From NCBI GenBank assembly GCA_016713305.1, contig JADJPK010000008.1:310001-374000 (forward strand): 64,000 nt of DNA. The letters are read 5' to 3'. Source of the stretch: Betaproteobacteria bacterium (GTDB taxonomy: Bacteria > Pseudomonadota > Gammaproteobacteria > Burkholderiales > Ga0077523). How positions within the stretch are numbered: position 1 is the stretch's first letter; each line of letters starts with the position of its first letter. Below the pieces are notes generated by a model. It searched no databases and had not been told where the DNA came from. It was given only the letters and a program-made list of their open reading frames with translations. The translations under genes were made by a program, and so were the position numbers. Below are positions 20,357 through 32,239 of the stretch, in pieces.

Positions 20357-21858
20357 CGGCGTACCGGTCGCGAATGCGTTCACGAATCTGCGGCTGGACG
20401 CGGACCGTCTGGTGGTCGACAACAGCGGCAACGCGGTACAGGCGGTGACCTGGACCGTCGAAGACGGGGTGCAGATCGACGCCGATGTGGGCGCGGGCCG
20501 CGTTCCTGTGATCTTCGCCGAAGGCGCCAAGGAAATCCGCGTGCTGGGCGGCACGCAGTCGGACACGTTGAACGTGGTGAGCACGCTGCCCGCGGACATC
20601 GAGGGCCGGGTGACCGACCACCGGGTCGAATTGTCCGCGGGTGCCGTGGTGCTGGAGTACGCCGACAACGCGCAGTTCCGCGACTACGACAGGGCGCTGA
20701 GCTTCGATGCGCTCGCCACGGGCAGCGCGAGCTACTCCGAGGATGGGTTCACCCTCGCGCCGCTGCCTTCCGGTTCGCTCGCACGCAGCGATGCGGTGAG
20801 CGCGGCCGCCCGGTTCACGGCGGGCCAGTCCGGCCGTCTGACGGTCGCGGGAGCGCTCTTCTCGCTCTCGTCGATGCGCCTGGGGTCGACCGCGGCAGCG
20901 GGCACGTCGGTGAGGTTCACCGGAACGACCTTCAATGGCGCCACCGTTCAGGTCGACGTTCCGGTCGTCGGTGCCGAGGCCGCGTCGGGCCTGCCGGTGT
21001 TCCGGCGCGCCGATTTCACCAATCCGCTGTTCGGTGCACTGGCGAAGCTGGAGTGGACAGTGACCGGGAGCGGAGACCTGCTGATCGACGACGTCGTGGC
21101 CACACCCTTCGACGGATCGGCGTCCGCGGTCGTCACACCCGGCGCCGTGCCGGCAACGACGTCCATGGCCGGTCCGATCGCGCTGCTGTTCGACACGGAC
21201 AACCTGCGGATCGTCGTCGACGCCAACCGCAATGGCGCCTTCAATGCAGGCGAGACCACCTATGCCTCCGGTTCGTCCTTCTTCGGCGTTCCGCTGACGA
21301 TCTCCACCGTGGGCACGGACGGCACGGTCCGCGCCGACGGCACGTCCCAGGCGGCCGATCGCATCACCCAGTTCCGGCTCGCCGGCGACCTGGTGCTGCC
21401 GTCGGGCACGACCGCCACAGCGACGACCGTCAAAGGCATCGGCAGCCGCGGCGTCAGCCTCGTCGTCGGCAACGATCTGGTGATCGGCGCGAACGTCGAT
21501 TTCGACTTCTCCGCCGTGGCTACCACCGCCGGCCCGGGGGGCGGCACCGCGGGCGGAGGCGCCACTGTTTCCGGTTCGCAGAGCAGCGCGGGCGGCGGCG
21601 GAGCGGGAGGGGGCGGCGGCAGCACGTCGGGCACGCTCTCGAACGGCGGAAGCGGCGGCGCCGGGACTGACTCGTACACGCTGCGCGATGGCGTGGCGGG
21701 CGAGGACGGGGGTGACGGTACGAGCGGTTCCCCGGGTGTCGCCGGGGGGGCGGGCGGGGCGGGAACAGGCGGCGGACTCGGTGTCAACAACGCCTCGGGT
21801 GCAGGCAGTGGCGGGTCAGGTGGAGCCGGCGGCGGCAGCGTCACGGGGGTACGAGGGG
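20357..21858 (+). CDS. Giant gene segment 4: linker domains and start of glycine-rich region
   Basis: The segment continues with GVPVANAFTNLRLDADRLVV and shares the Asp-rich style, then has more ordered beta-sandwich-like sequence (20720-21110) and a short EF-hand-like VVDANRNGAFNAGETTY piece at about 21217-21260. From about 21530 it enters a glycine/serine low-complexity stretch. The frame changes again within G-rich runs between 21845 and 21868; the exact base cannot be placed because both frames are glycine-rich. Out of frame it continues as Ala/Arg-rich nonsense to 22298. Confidence 0.75.
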
Positions 21859-22610
21859 CCTGGGGGGAGACGGTGGCAGCAAGGGCGACGATTCCTCGGC
21901 CGGCCCTGGCGATTTCAGGAGCGGCGACGACGGCGGCAATGGCGACGACGGGGATCCGGGCAGCAACGGCACGGCCGGCACCTACGGCACTGCCGGAACG
22001 GCCGGATACTCGGGCGCGAACACCGGGTCGGGCACCACGATCTCCGGCGGTTCGGGCGGTGGTGGTGGCGGTTCGGGCGGCGGCGGTTCGGGCGGTGGCG
22101 GTGGGGGCGGCGCAGGAGCCGGCGGCGGGGGAGGCGGAGGAGGCAACGCCGTGTTCTCTGTCTTGGGCTACCCGGTGGGTCTTGAAGGCGGCGATGGCGG
22201 AAACGGCGGAGCCGGAGGCCGCGGCGGTGACGGGGGCGACGGCGGGGTCGGTGGCGCAGGGGGCGCAGGTGGCGCGGGAGGCGGCGCGTTCGAGGTGATT
22301 GCCTTGGGCCGCATCCGTACGACCGCCGCCACCAGTGCCGAGCAGCCATCGTTCGAGGCCAGGGGCGGCAACGGCACGATCGGCGGCGCCGCGGGAGCGA
22401 CCGATCCGACGACCGACCGCAACGACAATCGCAATTCCGGCCAGGGCAGCGGCGGCGGAGGCGACAATGGCGAAGACGGCGGGCTCATCGACGGCGGGGA
22501 CGGCGGGGACGGCGGGGACGGCGGTTCGGGTGGCGAAGGCGGCTTCGGTGGTGCTGGTGCGCCCGGCGGTCTGGGGGCTGGTGGCGCAGGGGGCACGATC
22601 AAGATCGTGG
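21530..22610 (+). repeat. Glycine-rich low-complexity stretch of the giant gene
   Basis: About 1 kb consists mostly of GGC/GGN glycine codons with Ser, Ala, Asp and Asn (GGSGGGGSGGG-type). The run-rich DNA makes frame calling unreliable, and the -1 break at 21845-21868 lies here. Confidence 0.85.
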
Positions 22611-25600
22611 GTTCGGTCGTGGAACTGGGCAGCGCGACGGTGAACGTCGACGGCGGACTCGCGGGTGGAAATCCCGATGTCCGCATCGCCGGAAGCGGCC
22701 TCACCACGAAGATCTTCAACTTCGGGTCGACGCTCTCGACGTTCCCCAGCTACGGCGGAACGCCCAATGCCACCCGTACCGACCGCGTCATCAGCCAGGG
22801 CTGGGGGCCGCTCAACTTCCAGGGCGGCACGGCCAACGCCGACAACTTCGCGGTGCAGTGGACCGGCAACATCGAGGTGCGCCCCGAATCCGGCGGGACG
22901 ACCCAGAAGGTCACGTTCTACCTGTCGAGCGACGACGGAGGCCGCCTGTACATCGACGACCAGCTCGTGATCAACGATCCCAGTCCTCTGCACGGCTATG
23001 CCACGCGGACAGGCGATCGTGAACTCACGGCGGGCACGCACTCCATCCGTGTCGAGTACTTCGGCTCCACCGGCAATGCCGGCATCGCGCTCGAATACAG
23101 CACGGGCACTGACTCGCGCCGTCTGCTGTCCGTCGCGCAGGACGGCGGCGACGGGCGGGAGATCATCGGCGGCAACACCGGTCGCACCTCCACGACGGTC
23201 GGCGGCCAGCCCGGCACGGTGGTGGGCGCGCAGCTGCCCGTCACTCAGACCGACGGGCCGCGCGCGGACAACCGCTACGTGGCGGACCTCGCATCGAACA
23301 CGGCGCTCGACGACACCCCCTACATCGCGGGCATGTCCGGCGGTGCGGAACTGTTCGGCCTGTTGAACGGCGTCGGGCGCGCGCGGGTCGATTTCGTCCC
23401 CACGACGGCCGGCATCGACGCGCTGGCCGCCACGCAGGGCGACGCCGCCTTCGCGATCGTGCGTCTGGATGTGGGCCCCACGGGCTATGCCGACAACTAC
23501 GCCACCTTCGACACGGCGGCGGGCGTGACCCGCGGCTACGACATGCTGCTGTTCGTCAACCTTCTGGACACGGAATCCCTCGGCACCCCCACCCTGGGGG
23601 TGTCGCTCCCCGGCACTTCGACGTTCACGACCGGCCTGGCGATCGACGGCCTGGGCGCCTTCCAGACGCTGAGCGCGCTCGGCGCGGGGAAGGTCTGGGC
23701 CACGCTGATTCCCGATACCACGGGCATCACCGTCAACGCATCGGCCCAGATGGGCGAGGCGGCCGTCACGTTGTCGAATGCAGCGCTAGCCAAGAATTCC
23801 GTCGTGTACGGAAAGTTCGTCTCGCCGGCCGCGGCCAACGCGTCGCTGGATGGATTCGCCGCACTGGCCACCAGCCCCGATGGCGCGCAGATCTACGCGG
23901 TCGATGCCACGGACGATGCGCCGGTCGTCATCGACGCGGCCACGCTGGAGCAGCGGCAGCTTCTGAAGGAAGGGTTCGACGGCGTTCGCGGGCTCGACGG
24001 GGCGCGCGACGTTGCGGTGAGCCCGGACGGCGGGAACGTCTACGTCGCCAGCCCGGTGGACAGCCAGATCGCGGTCTTCTCGCGCAGCGCGTCCACGGGC
24101 GCGCTCACGTTCGTGACGACGCTGGATGCCACGCAGAGCGGGGGCGGTGTCACGGCCCTCACGTTCGATCCCACCGGACAGCGTCTCTACGCGGCGGGGC
24201 CGGAGGGGATCACCGTCTTCTCGCGCGGGGTCGGCGTGCCGGCCAGCGCCCAGGAGTCGGAGCCCAACCAGAATGGCGCGGGCGACAGCAATGCCGCGAA
24301 CAGCGCGGACTTCGCACGGGCCAACGACCTGATGGGCAGCTTCGTGGCCAACCCCGGGAGCAACGTCTTCGTTGCCAACGTGGGCGGCACGATCTCCACG
24401 GCAACGGACCGGGACGTCTACCGGTTCGAGGCGGCATCCGGCGATGCGCTCACGGTCGATCTGCGGGGCGCCGGCGGCGGCGGGGGCAGTCTTCAGGACG
24501 GCGTGCTTCGTCTGTTCGACCGCAACGGCACTCTCCTCGTCCTGGACAACGACAGCGGTCCGGCCAGCGATGCCTCGCTCTCCTACTCGAACTTCGCCTA
24601 CTCGGGCAGCTATTACCTCGTTGCGGACGGGATCGCACCGAGCCCGTTCTTCCAGCCGACCGGCACGTACACCCTCCGCGCCAGCCTGGTGCGGACAGAC
24701 GGGGCGCGGTCGAGAACGGCCGAGATCGAGACCGTTCCAGCGGCCTCGGGCGACGTCGAAACCCTGTCGGCCGTCGACCGGGCCCTTGCGACCGACTGGC
24801 GCTACAGTTTCGCCCCTGTCGGCGCCGGCAACACGGCGACCGCCTCTGCGACTGGCGTCGTGGTGGCGGCGACCGACCGTGACGTCTTCATGATCACGGC
24901 GGCGCCCGGCGACTCGCTTACCCTCGCGCTGAGCGGCACGGGGGGCGGCGGCGGGGTTCTGGCCGACGGATATCTGCGGTTGTTCGACGACCAGGGCACG
25001 TTCCTGGCGGCCGACGACGATTCGGGTCCGGGCAACGATTCCGCCCTCGTCTTCAGCGGCTTCACGCGGGCCGGCGCGGTCTACATCGTGGCCGACGGGT
25101 TCCAGGCGAACAGCGGCACCTACACGCTCACCGCGACGCACACGCGTGCGCCCGCCGAACTGCCCGGACTCACGGTGCCCGGAGGTGCCTCGGCACTCGC
25201 CACGAGCCCTGATGGTTCACTGCTCTACGTGGCCACGGAAGGCACCGACACCCTGCGCGTCGTCAGCGCGTCTTCTCTGGTCACGCTGCAGACGTTCACG
25301 GGAGCCGGCGTCGGGCTCGACGGCGTCAGCGCCATCGCGACGAGCGCGGACGACCGCTTCGTCTACGTGACCGGCCGGGCAGGCAATTCGGTGTCGGTGT
25401 TCTCGCGCCTGGGATCCACACTCACCTGGTTGCAGACGCTCGTGAACGGCGAGGACGGCGTGCGCGGCACCGTCGGCGCATCCGACGTGATGATCACCCC
25501 CGACGCCCGCTACGTTCTCGTGACGGGCCGTGAAAGCAACGCGATCGCCGTGTTCGAGCGCGATGCGTCCATCGGACTGATGAGCTTCGTGCAGGTCGTC

Positions 25601-28600
25601 CGCAACGGTGTCGGCGGCACGGCCGGTCTCGTCGCCCCGACGGGTCTGGCCACCAGCCCGACCGGCGCGAAGATCTACACGTCCACGCTCGGAGCCACCG
25701 GCTTGCCAGGAGGAATCGCCTCCTTCGACGACGTCGTGCTGGGGCTGCCGGTGCCGGAACCGGTGATCAACGTGACGACGTTCGACGGGATCGAGACCCT
25801 CGGCGTGCAGACGGCCGACGGCGACGACACGATCGTGCTCGAGCAGGCGCCTGGCGCCGGGACGATGAACATCCTGACGACCGGCGGGAACGATCTCGTG
25901 GTCGTGCAGGATCTCGCGCCGGTCACCGGCGTGCTGCTGGGCGCGGGAACCGACGAGGCGCAACTGCGCTCCACACGCGCAAGTACGCAACTTGTCGTCC
26001 AGGGTGAAGCAGGTTCGGATCTCATCGAACTGGATCGCAGCGGCGCGGGTGCCCGCATCGAGGTCTTCGGGGGAGCGGATCGGGACACGGTCCGGGTCGC
26101 TGGGGCCGGCCTGCCGCTGGATGCCACCACGATCCTTCACGGTACCGACACGGATCCGCTGCCTTACGATCAGCTCGTCTTCGATCCGGGCAGTGCCGAT
26201 CCGGCGGCGAACAACTTCGATCCGCTGAATCCGAGTCCGGTGGCGGGCACGATCCGGTCCGGCATCCGGTCAGGCACCACGTTCACCCCGACCGGCGGGC
26301 TGGTGCAGTACGACACCTTCGAAGGCGTCCAGATCATCACCGCGCCCGTGATCACGATCACTCCGCCGGCGGCGTTCGCGGAAGGCGGTTCCCTGCGGCT
26401 GCAGGCTTCCGTCAATCCGCTCGGGACGACCAATTCGCTGGCCGAACCGTTGTCGTGGGATGTGAACGGCGACGGCGCCTTCGGCGATGCATACGGCACC
26501 GACGTGACGCTTTCGTGGTCCCAGCTCGCGGACCTCGGCATCGACGACAACGGCGTCTATCAGATCGCCGCACGCGCCACCAATGGTGATGGCTACTCCG
26601 CGGAAGCCTTCGGCAGCTTCACGATGACCAACACGCTGCCGGTCGTGACAGTGGGTGGTGCGAGCATCGTGCCGGCCGGCACGCCGCTCTCCATTTCGTA
26701 CAGTGCGACCGATCCGGGCGACGACCGCATCCAGGAGTGGCGCGTCAACTGGGGGGACGGGACGCCGGTGCAGAGCTACGGTGCGGATGTCGTGACCGCG
26801 CAACACGTGTATGTCACGCCGGGCACCTACAACATCGTGGTCGGGGGCGTCGACGAAGACACGGTTCCGAACGCGGTGAACTCCGCACCCAAGCCGGTGA
26901 CCGTCACGGGCGAACCGGCCCTGATCTCCACGGGCTTGCCCTACGTCATTCGTGAAGGCGAGACGCTCGTGCTCACTGCCAGCGCGCCGGGGGCCGTCAA
27001 TGCGTTCGGATGGGACTTGAACGGCGATGGCGCGGCCGACTTGCAGGCAGGCGGCGGGTCCGGCAGCGCCACTGTCGCCGTGCCATGGTCGACGCTGTCC
27101 GGCTACAACATCCGCGACAACGGGGTCTTCCCGGTCACCACCCTGGTGCTCTACAGCAGCGGCGCCGTCGTCGTTGCGCCTGCCACGACGTTGACGGTGC
27201 TCAACTCCGCGCCGACAGCCACCTTCGCTGCAGGTGGCCCCATCTCGGAAGGCGGAACAGCCAGTGTCCAGTTCTCGGGCGCCGCCGATCCCTCGTCGGC
27301 AGACGTGGCAGCGGGCTTCCGCTACAGCGTCGACTTCAACAATGACGGCGACTACGATGACGCCACCGATGTGCGCGATCAGACGGAGGCATCGTTCGTC
27401 ATTCACGCTGCGCTTCGCGCCGACAACGTCACGTATATCTTCCGTGGGCGGATCGCGGACAAGGACGGCGGAGCGACCGAATACCTGACGTCGTTCGTCG
27501 TGAACGAAGTGGGGCCCGTGCTGAACATCTCGGGTGCGGATTCCGTGAACGAGGGCGCGCAGTACCAGCTCGATCTTTCTGCCAGCGATCCGGGCACCGA
27601 CACGATCGTCCGGTGGATCGTCGACTGGACCGACGGGGTGGTCGAGACGTTCGACGGTCCGGTACAGTCGGTGTCGCACGCGTTCGCGGACGACGGTCTG
27701 CGCAACATTCTCGTGACCGCCGTGGACGAGGACGGTGAGTATCACGGCGCGAAGTCGGTGCTCGTCCACAACGTGGCACCGCAGCTTCAGGCCGTGATGC
27801 AGAGCCGGGTGGACGAAGGCGATGTTGCACGGTTGTCCGGCACCATCGCCGATCCGGGCCGGCTCGACAGCTTCACGCTGACCGTGGATTGGGGCGAGGG
27901 AGCCCCGGAAGTGATCGCGTTGAGCGCGGGGGCCACGGTGTTCGAAGTGGTGCATCGCTATCAGGACGACCGGCCCGGCGGGACTGCATTCGACGCCTAT
28001 CCGATCGCCATCTCCCTGCTCGATGACGATGGCGGCTCCGCCGCGACCACGGCGGCCGTGGTCGTCGACAACGTGGCCCCCGCGATCACTGGTCTGGCGA
28101 CGTCCGCCGGCTCGGTCGCGGAAGGCGATTCGGTGACGATCTCCGGCCGCATCGACGACCCGGGCGTCCTGGACGAGCACACGGTACAGATCGACTGGGG
28201 CGACGGGTCGGTCGTGTCCGCGTCGGTGGATGCCGTGACTCGTACCTTCGCGGCCGAGCACCGCTATGTCGACGACGATCCCACGGCGACACCGTCGGAC
28301 CTCTATGCGATCACGGCCACGATCGCCGACGACGATCTCGGCAGCGGCACAGCATCCACTCAGGTGACCGTCGAGAACCGTGCTCCCGGTCTCACCGGGT
28401 TGCAGGTGGACGAGATCCGTACGGCCCTGACATCGTCGGCGACGCTCAGCGGGCGCCTTTCCGATGTGGGCATCTCGGATACGCACGTGGTGACCGTGGA
28501 GTGGGGCGATGGAACCTCCAGCCAGGCCACCGTGGACGCCATCGCGCGCACCTTCACCGCCCAGCACGAATACCGCATCGACGTGGTGCCGGGGTACCGC

Positions 28601-29617
28601 ATCCTCGTCAGCGCCACCGACGACGACACCGGAGGTACATCGAGCTACATCGACACCATCGGATACCAGGCCAACCGGGCGCCGATCGCGCGCGACGACG
28701 CCGCCTCCGTCGTGAGGGGTTCGTTCATCGACATCGACCTCCTCACGAACGACAGCGATCCCGACGCAGATCCGTTGTCGACCCTGTTGACGACCGTGTC
28801 CACCCACGGGGTGCTTCGCCATCTTGGCTCGGGCGTGTATCGATACACGTCCGCGTCGGGATTCACGGGAACGGACTCCTTCACCTACCGCGTGAGCGAC
28901 GGCAAGGCAGGTTCCAACGTCGCGACCGTGACCGTCTCCGTTCTGGACACGAATGTTGCCCCCGTGGCGGTCGGTGACGTCGTGACGACTGCGGAAGACA
29001 CGCCCCTGACGTTCGATCCAAGGGCGAACGATACGGACACGGATCTGGATCCGCTGACCATCGCCGGGATGACGCCCGCGTCGCACGGCATCGTGAGCCT
29101 GAATGCCGACGGCTCCGTGACCTACACGCCCGATCAGGACTTCAACGGCACGGACTCGTTCACGTACATCGTGAGTGATGGCCGCGACACCTCGGACGTG
29201 GCCACGGTCACTGTCATCGTGACGCCGCAACCTGACGTTCCCACGGTGCCGAACCAGCAGATCACGGTGCCGGAAGACCATTTCACCAGGATCGATCTGG
29301 TGACCGGAGCGACGGATCCGGACGGCGATCCGCTCACTCCGATAATTGGCACGCCACCGGTCAACGGGACGCTGACGCAGAATCCGGACGGGACGTTCAC
29401 GTACACACCGAAGCCGAACTTCAACGGCACCGACACCTTCACCTTCACGGTGACGGACGGAACGAACACTTCGACGCCGGCGACGGTGACGATCCTCGTG
29501 ACGCCGCAGCCGGATCTGCCGACCGTGCCGAACCAGCAGATCACGGTGCCGGAAGACCATTTCACCAGGATCGATCTGGTGACCGGAGCGACGGATCCGG
29601 ACGGCGATCCGCTCACG
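21859..29617 (+). CDS. Giant gene segment 5: Gly-rich, PA14, propeller, PPC-like, PKD and cadherin-like domains
   Basis: Glycine-rich sequence continues to about 22600. A PA14 domain follows at about 22730-23110 (FQGGTANADNFAVQWTGNIE, FYLSSDDGGRLYIDDQLV, HSIRVEYFG), a carbohydrate-binding type fold. YVTN/lactonase-like propeller blades (ATSPDGAQIYAVD, VSPDGGNVYVASP) lie at about 23830-24230 and 25170-25740. They flank two PPC-like domains (24310-24690, 24800-25140; DRDVYRFEAASGDALTVDL). PKD-like repeats with W-x-V-x-W-G-D-G occupy 26340-28660, then cadherin/VCBS-type units (DDAASVVRG, GTDSFTYRVSDG) and the near-identical 93-residue repeats. The frame is lost inside the second of these at the 7-nt insertion near 29620. 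Confidence 0.82.
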
Positions 29618-30090
29618 CGGGCACCCGATGATTGGCACGCCACCGGTCAACGGGACGCTGACGCAGAATCCGGACGGGACGTTCACGTACACACCGAAGC
29701 CGGACTTCAACGGCACCGACACCTTCACCTTCGTGGTGACGGACGGAACGAACACTTCGACGCCGGCGACGGTGACGATCCTTGTGACGCCGCAGCCGGA
29801 TCTGCCGACCGTGCCGAACCAGCAGATCACGGTGCCGGAAGACCATTTCACCAGGATCGATCTGGTGACCGGAGCGACGGATCCGGACGGCGATCCGCTC
29901 ACGCCGGTGATCGGCACGCCGCCGGTCAACGGCACGCTGACGCAGAACCCGGACGGGACGTTCACGTACACGCCGAAGCCGGACTTCAACGGCACCGACA
30001 CCTTCACCTTCACGGTGACGGATGGGACGAACACCTCGACGCCCGCGACGGTGACCATCGTCGTGACACCCCAGCCAGATCGCCCCATCG
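29251..30090 (+). repeat. Three near-identical 279-bp tandem repeats (93 residues each)
   Basis: The units begin with GAACCAGCAG at 29251, 29530 and 29816. The protein unit starts NQQITVPEDHFTRIDL and contains TPPVNGTLTQNPDG and FNGTDTFTF, a cadherin/VCBS-like adhesin domain. The 29530 unit is 286 bp because of a 7-nt insertion after CTCACG (about 29619-29625), absent from the other two units. High DNA identity points to recent amplification or gene conversion. Confidence 0.9.
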
Positions 30091-32018
30091 TCACGACGGA
30101 AACGGCCTCGTTGCGTGCAGTGGCGGACGAGGGCGAACTGGTCATCATGCAGTTCGACATGTTCGATCCTGACGGCGAGCTGCTCCAGTTGAGCCTTTCC
30201 GGCGCGCCGTCCGGCGCGACGGTGCTGGCGTTGAGCGCGACACGCGGCGAAGTCCGCTGGACGGCTTCGGACGGAGAGGCGACCTACCCGTTCGAGATCG
30301 TGGTGAGCGACGGCACTTCGGAAGTGAGGACGGAAGCGGCGGTGCTGGTGCACAACGTGGCGCCGGTGCTGACGGCCACCGGCGCGGCGACGGCGCTGTC
30401 GAATCAGCCGTACGTGCTGAGTCTGGGATCGTTCGACCCCGGTGAGGACACCCTGCAGACCTGGGTGGTCGACTGGGGCGACGGCAGTGCGCTGGAGACG
30501 GTGGCGGGCAATACCCCGAGCTTGACTCACGTGTTCCGCGAGCCTGGCAAGACCCACCGCATCCAGGCCGGTGCGATCGACGAGGATGGCGCGTGGAGTG
30601 CGGCGCCGCTGGACGTGCAGGTGATCAACCCGAGGCTGTACGTCACCCAGTGGAACGCCACCGAAAGCGGGGTGAACGTGCGCTTCAGCCGCAGCGTCGA
30701 CGCCAGCGTGCTGAACCTGTACGAAAGCGCGCTGGACCCGCAAGGCGGAACGGATCTGGTCCTGGTCGGACCGGACGGAAAGCCGGTGCGGGGCAACCTC
30801 ATTCTGGATGCCGACCGGCAAGGCTTCAGCTTTGTCGCCACCGGCGGGGGGCTGGCGGCGGGCCGCTACGAATTGACCCTGTCGGCGCGGACCAATGCCT
30901 TCGTCGACAGCGACGGGATCGGCCTGGACGGCAACAAGGACACCATCGGTGGCGACGACTTCCGGGCCAGTTTCACGATCGCCCCCATCGCCAAGCCCAC
31001 CCTGAGCATCGCCGACTTCGTCATCGGGCCCAAACAGGTCGCCGACGTACCCGCGACCAGTCGCGGCATCCCGCTGACGCTGACCAGCGAAGTGGCGGTG
31101 AGCGAGCTCAGCTTCGGTCTCAAGCTCGACCCGGCGCTGCTGGAGATCATCGGCATCGAAGGCGGAGCGGACTTGCCTGCGGGAAGCCAGATCCGCATCA
31201 CCGGAGCGGGCGGCAGCTATGGCATCACCGTCACACTGTCCGGACCGCTGGCAGCCGGAACGCATGAAGTGCTGCGGCTGCTGGGTTCCGTACCTGCCAC
31301 GGCGCCCTATCGTGCCGCCCAGGTGCTGGACCTGCACAGCGTCCGCGTCAATGGACAGAGTGCCAGGGCCGACGACGGCGTGCACATCGCCGCCTATCTG
31401 GGCGACACCACGGGAGATGCCCGCTATACCAGCCTGGACGGCCAGCGGATCAACCGCTACGTCGGCGGACTGGACGGAGGCTTCGGTGCATACAAGACGC
31501 TCGATCCGGTGCTCGTCGGCGACGTGGACCGGAACGGTGTGCTCGATGCCGCCGATACCCTCATCGTCAGCCGTGAATCGCAGTACCTGCTGAGCGGCAA
31601 CGTCAATCTCGATCAGAAGCAGATCGCCCCGATTCCGGCGACGCAGCAGAGCGCGACGCTGGGAACGGACAGCGTGGGGGTGAGCGCTCCGGTGGCTGCC
31701 ACGGCGAGCCGGACTGCCATCAAGACGGTGGTGCCAGCGGCCCCGGCGAGCCCGGCCACGAACTGGCTCGATCAGGCGATGCGGACATTGAATGCCATGA
31801 GGGCGCCGAGCCTGCCAGTGGAGGATGTGGAGATGAGATTCCTGAGCGGCGAGCGGACGTGGGAGAACCTCAACGTTCCGGTGCCGGACACGAGCTGGAA
31901 GGTGACGCTGCCCAGGCTCACGAGCGGGGTGGTGCTGAGCGAGGCGGCGCTGCCTGCCGGATTGACGCAGGACACACTGGCCGCACTGAAGTACCTGGCG
32001 AAGCGGAAGGGGCGGTAA
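29618..32018 (+). CDS. Giant gene segment 6: last repeats, cohesin-like and dockerin-like C-terminus
   Basis: The segment resumes with MIGTPPVNGTLTQNPDGTFT and contains the rest of repeat 2 and all of repeat 3. One PKD-like unit follows (WVVDWGDGSALETVAG), then an Ig-like domain. A cohesin-like beta-sandwich spans about 31000-31380 (PTLSIADFVIGPKQVADVP, ELSFGLKLDPALLEIIGIEG). A dockerin-like pair of calcium loops lies at about 31400-31590: GDTTGDARYTSLDGQRI and GDVDRNGVLDAADTLIV. The final 130 residues are less regular and end in KYLAKRKGR. No autotransporter barrel, LPXTG, PEP-CTERM or obvious type I secretion tail is present. The stop TAA is at 32016-32018. Confidence 0.82.
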
Positions 32019-32045
32019 GCATGGGCCCCTACTTCGGTCCCTGGG

Positions 32046-32235
32046 CCCTAGACCCTAGACCCCAGACCCTGGACCCTAGACCCTGGACCCTAGACCCTGG
32101 ACCCTGGTCCCTGGTCCCTGGTCCCGAGGTGAAATCAGGCCGCCTCTGGCGGCCGTAGACACCTTGCCGCGGCCACAAGGCCGCGCCGGCACCCCTAGGG
32201 TCCAGGGTCTGGGGACCAGGGTCTGGGGTTGGGGG
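32046..32235. repeat. Inverted heptamer arrays around paired hairpins
   Basis: Eleven tandem heptamers of the type CCCTAGA, CCCTGGA or CCCTGGT fill 32046-32122. After a central segment with two hairpins (GGCCGCCTCTGGCGGCC and GCGGCCACAAGGCCGC), about five heptamers in the opposite orientation follow (TCCAGGG, TCTGGGG, ACCAGGG, from about 32200). The array sits exactly between the convergent ends of the giant gene and the FixJ-like gene, so it may act as a two-way terminator. The heptamer periodicity is unusual. Confidence 0.8.
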
Positions 32236-32239
32236 CCCG

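Larger units (their letters stand above)
7606..32018 (+). other. Reconstructed giant gene: LEPR-XLL surface-type protein of about 8,135 residues, five frame breaks
   Basis: Six consecutive coding segments on the plus strand share one compositional style (rich in Gly, Thr, Ala, Asp and Val, almost no Cys) and join without gaps when five frame breaks are repaired. The breaks lie near 12144 (-1), 16583 (-1), 20354 (+1), 21845-21868 (-1) and 29620 (+7). The repaired length is 24,408 nt, a multiple of three. Domain order: LEPR-XLL N-terminal motif, RTX-like GGxGxD patches, beta-helix-like repeats, glycine-rich stretch, PA14, YVTN-type propeller blades with two PPC-like domains, PKD-like domains, cadherin/VCBS-type repeats, cohesin-like and dockerin-like modules. 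It is probably a surface, matrix or adhesin protein. No classical signal peptide, membrane anchor or secretion partner is visible, so the export route is unknown. Confidence 0.85.

Noticed and set aside
12144..29626. Programmed frameshifting in the giant gene
   Set aside because: Five sites with different shifts and no slippery heptamer plus pseudoknot; similar breaks occur in unrelated genes of the window.
26270..30160. Long minus-strand frames opposite the giant gene (also 7519-11025 and 13569-15809)
   Set aside because: They are Arg/His-rich mirror frames of GC-rich repeats, without domain motifs or ribosome binding sites. The plus strand carries clear domains.
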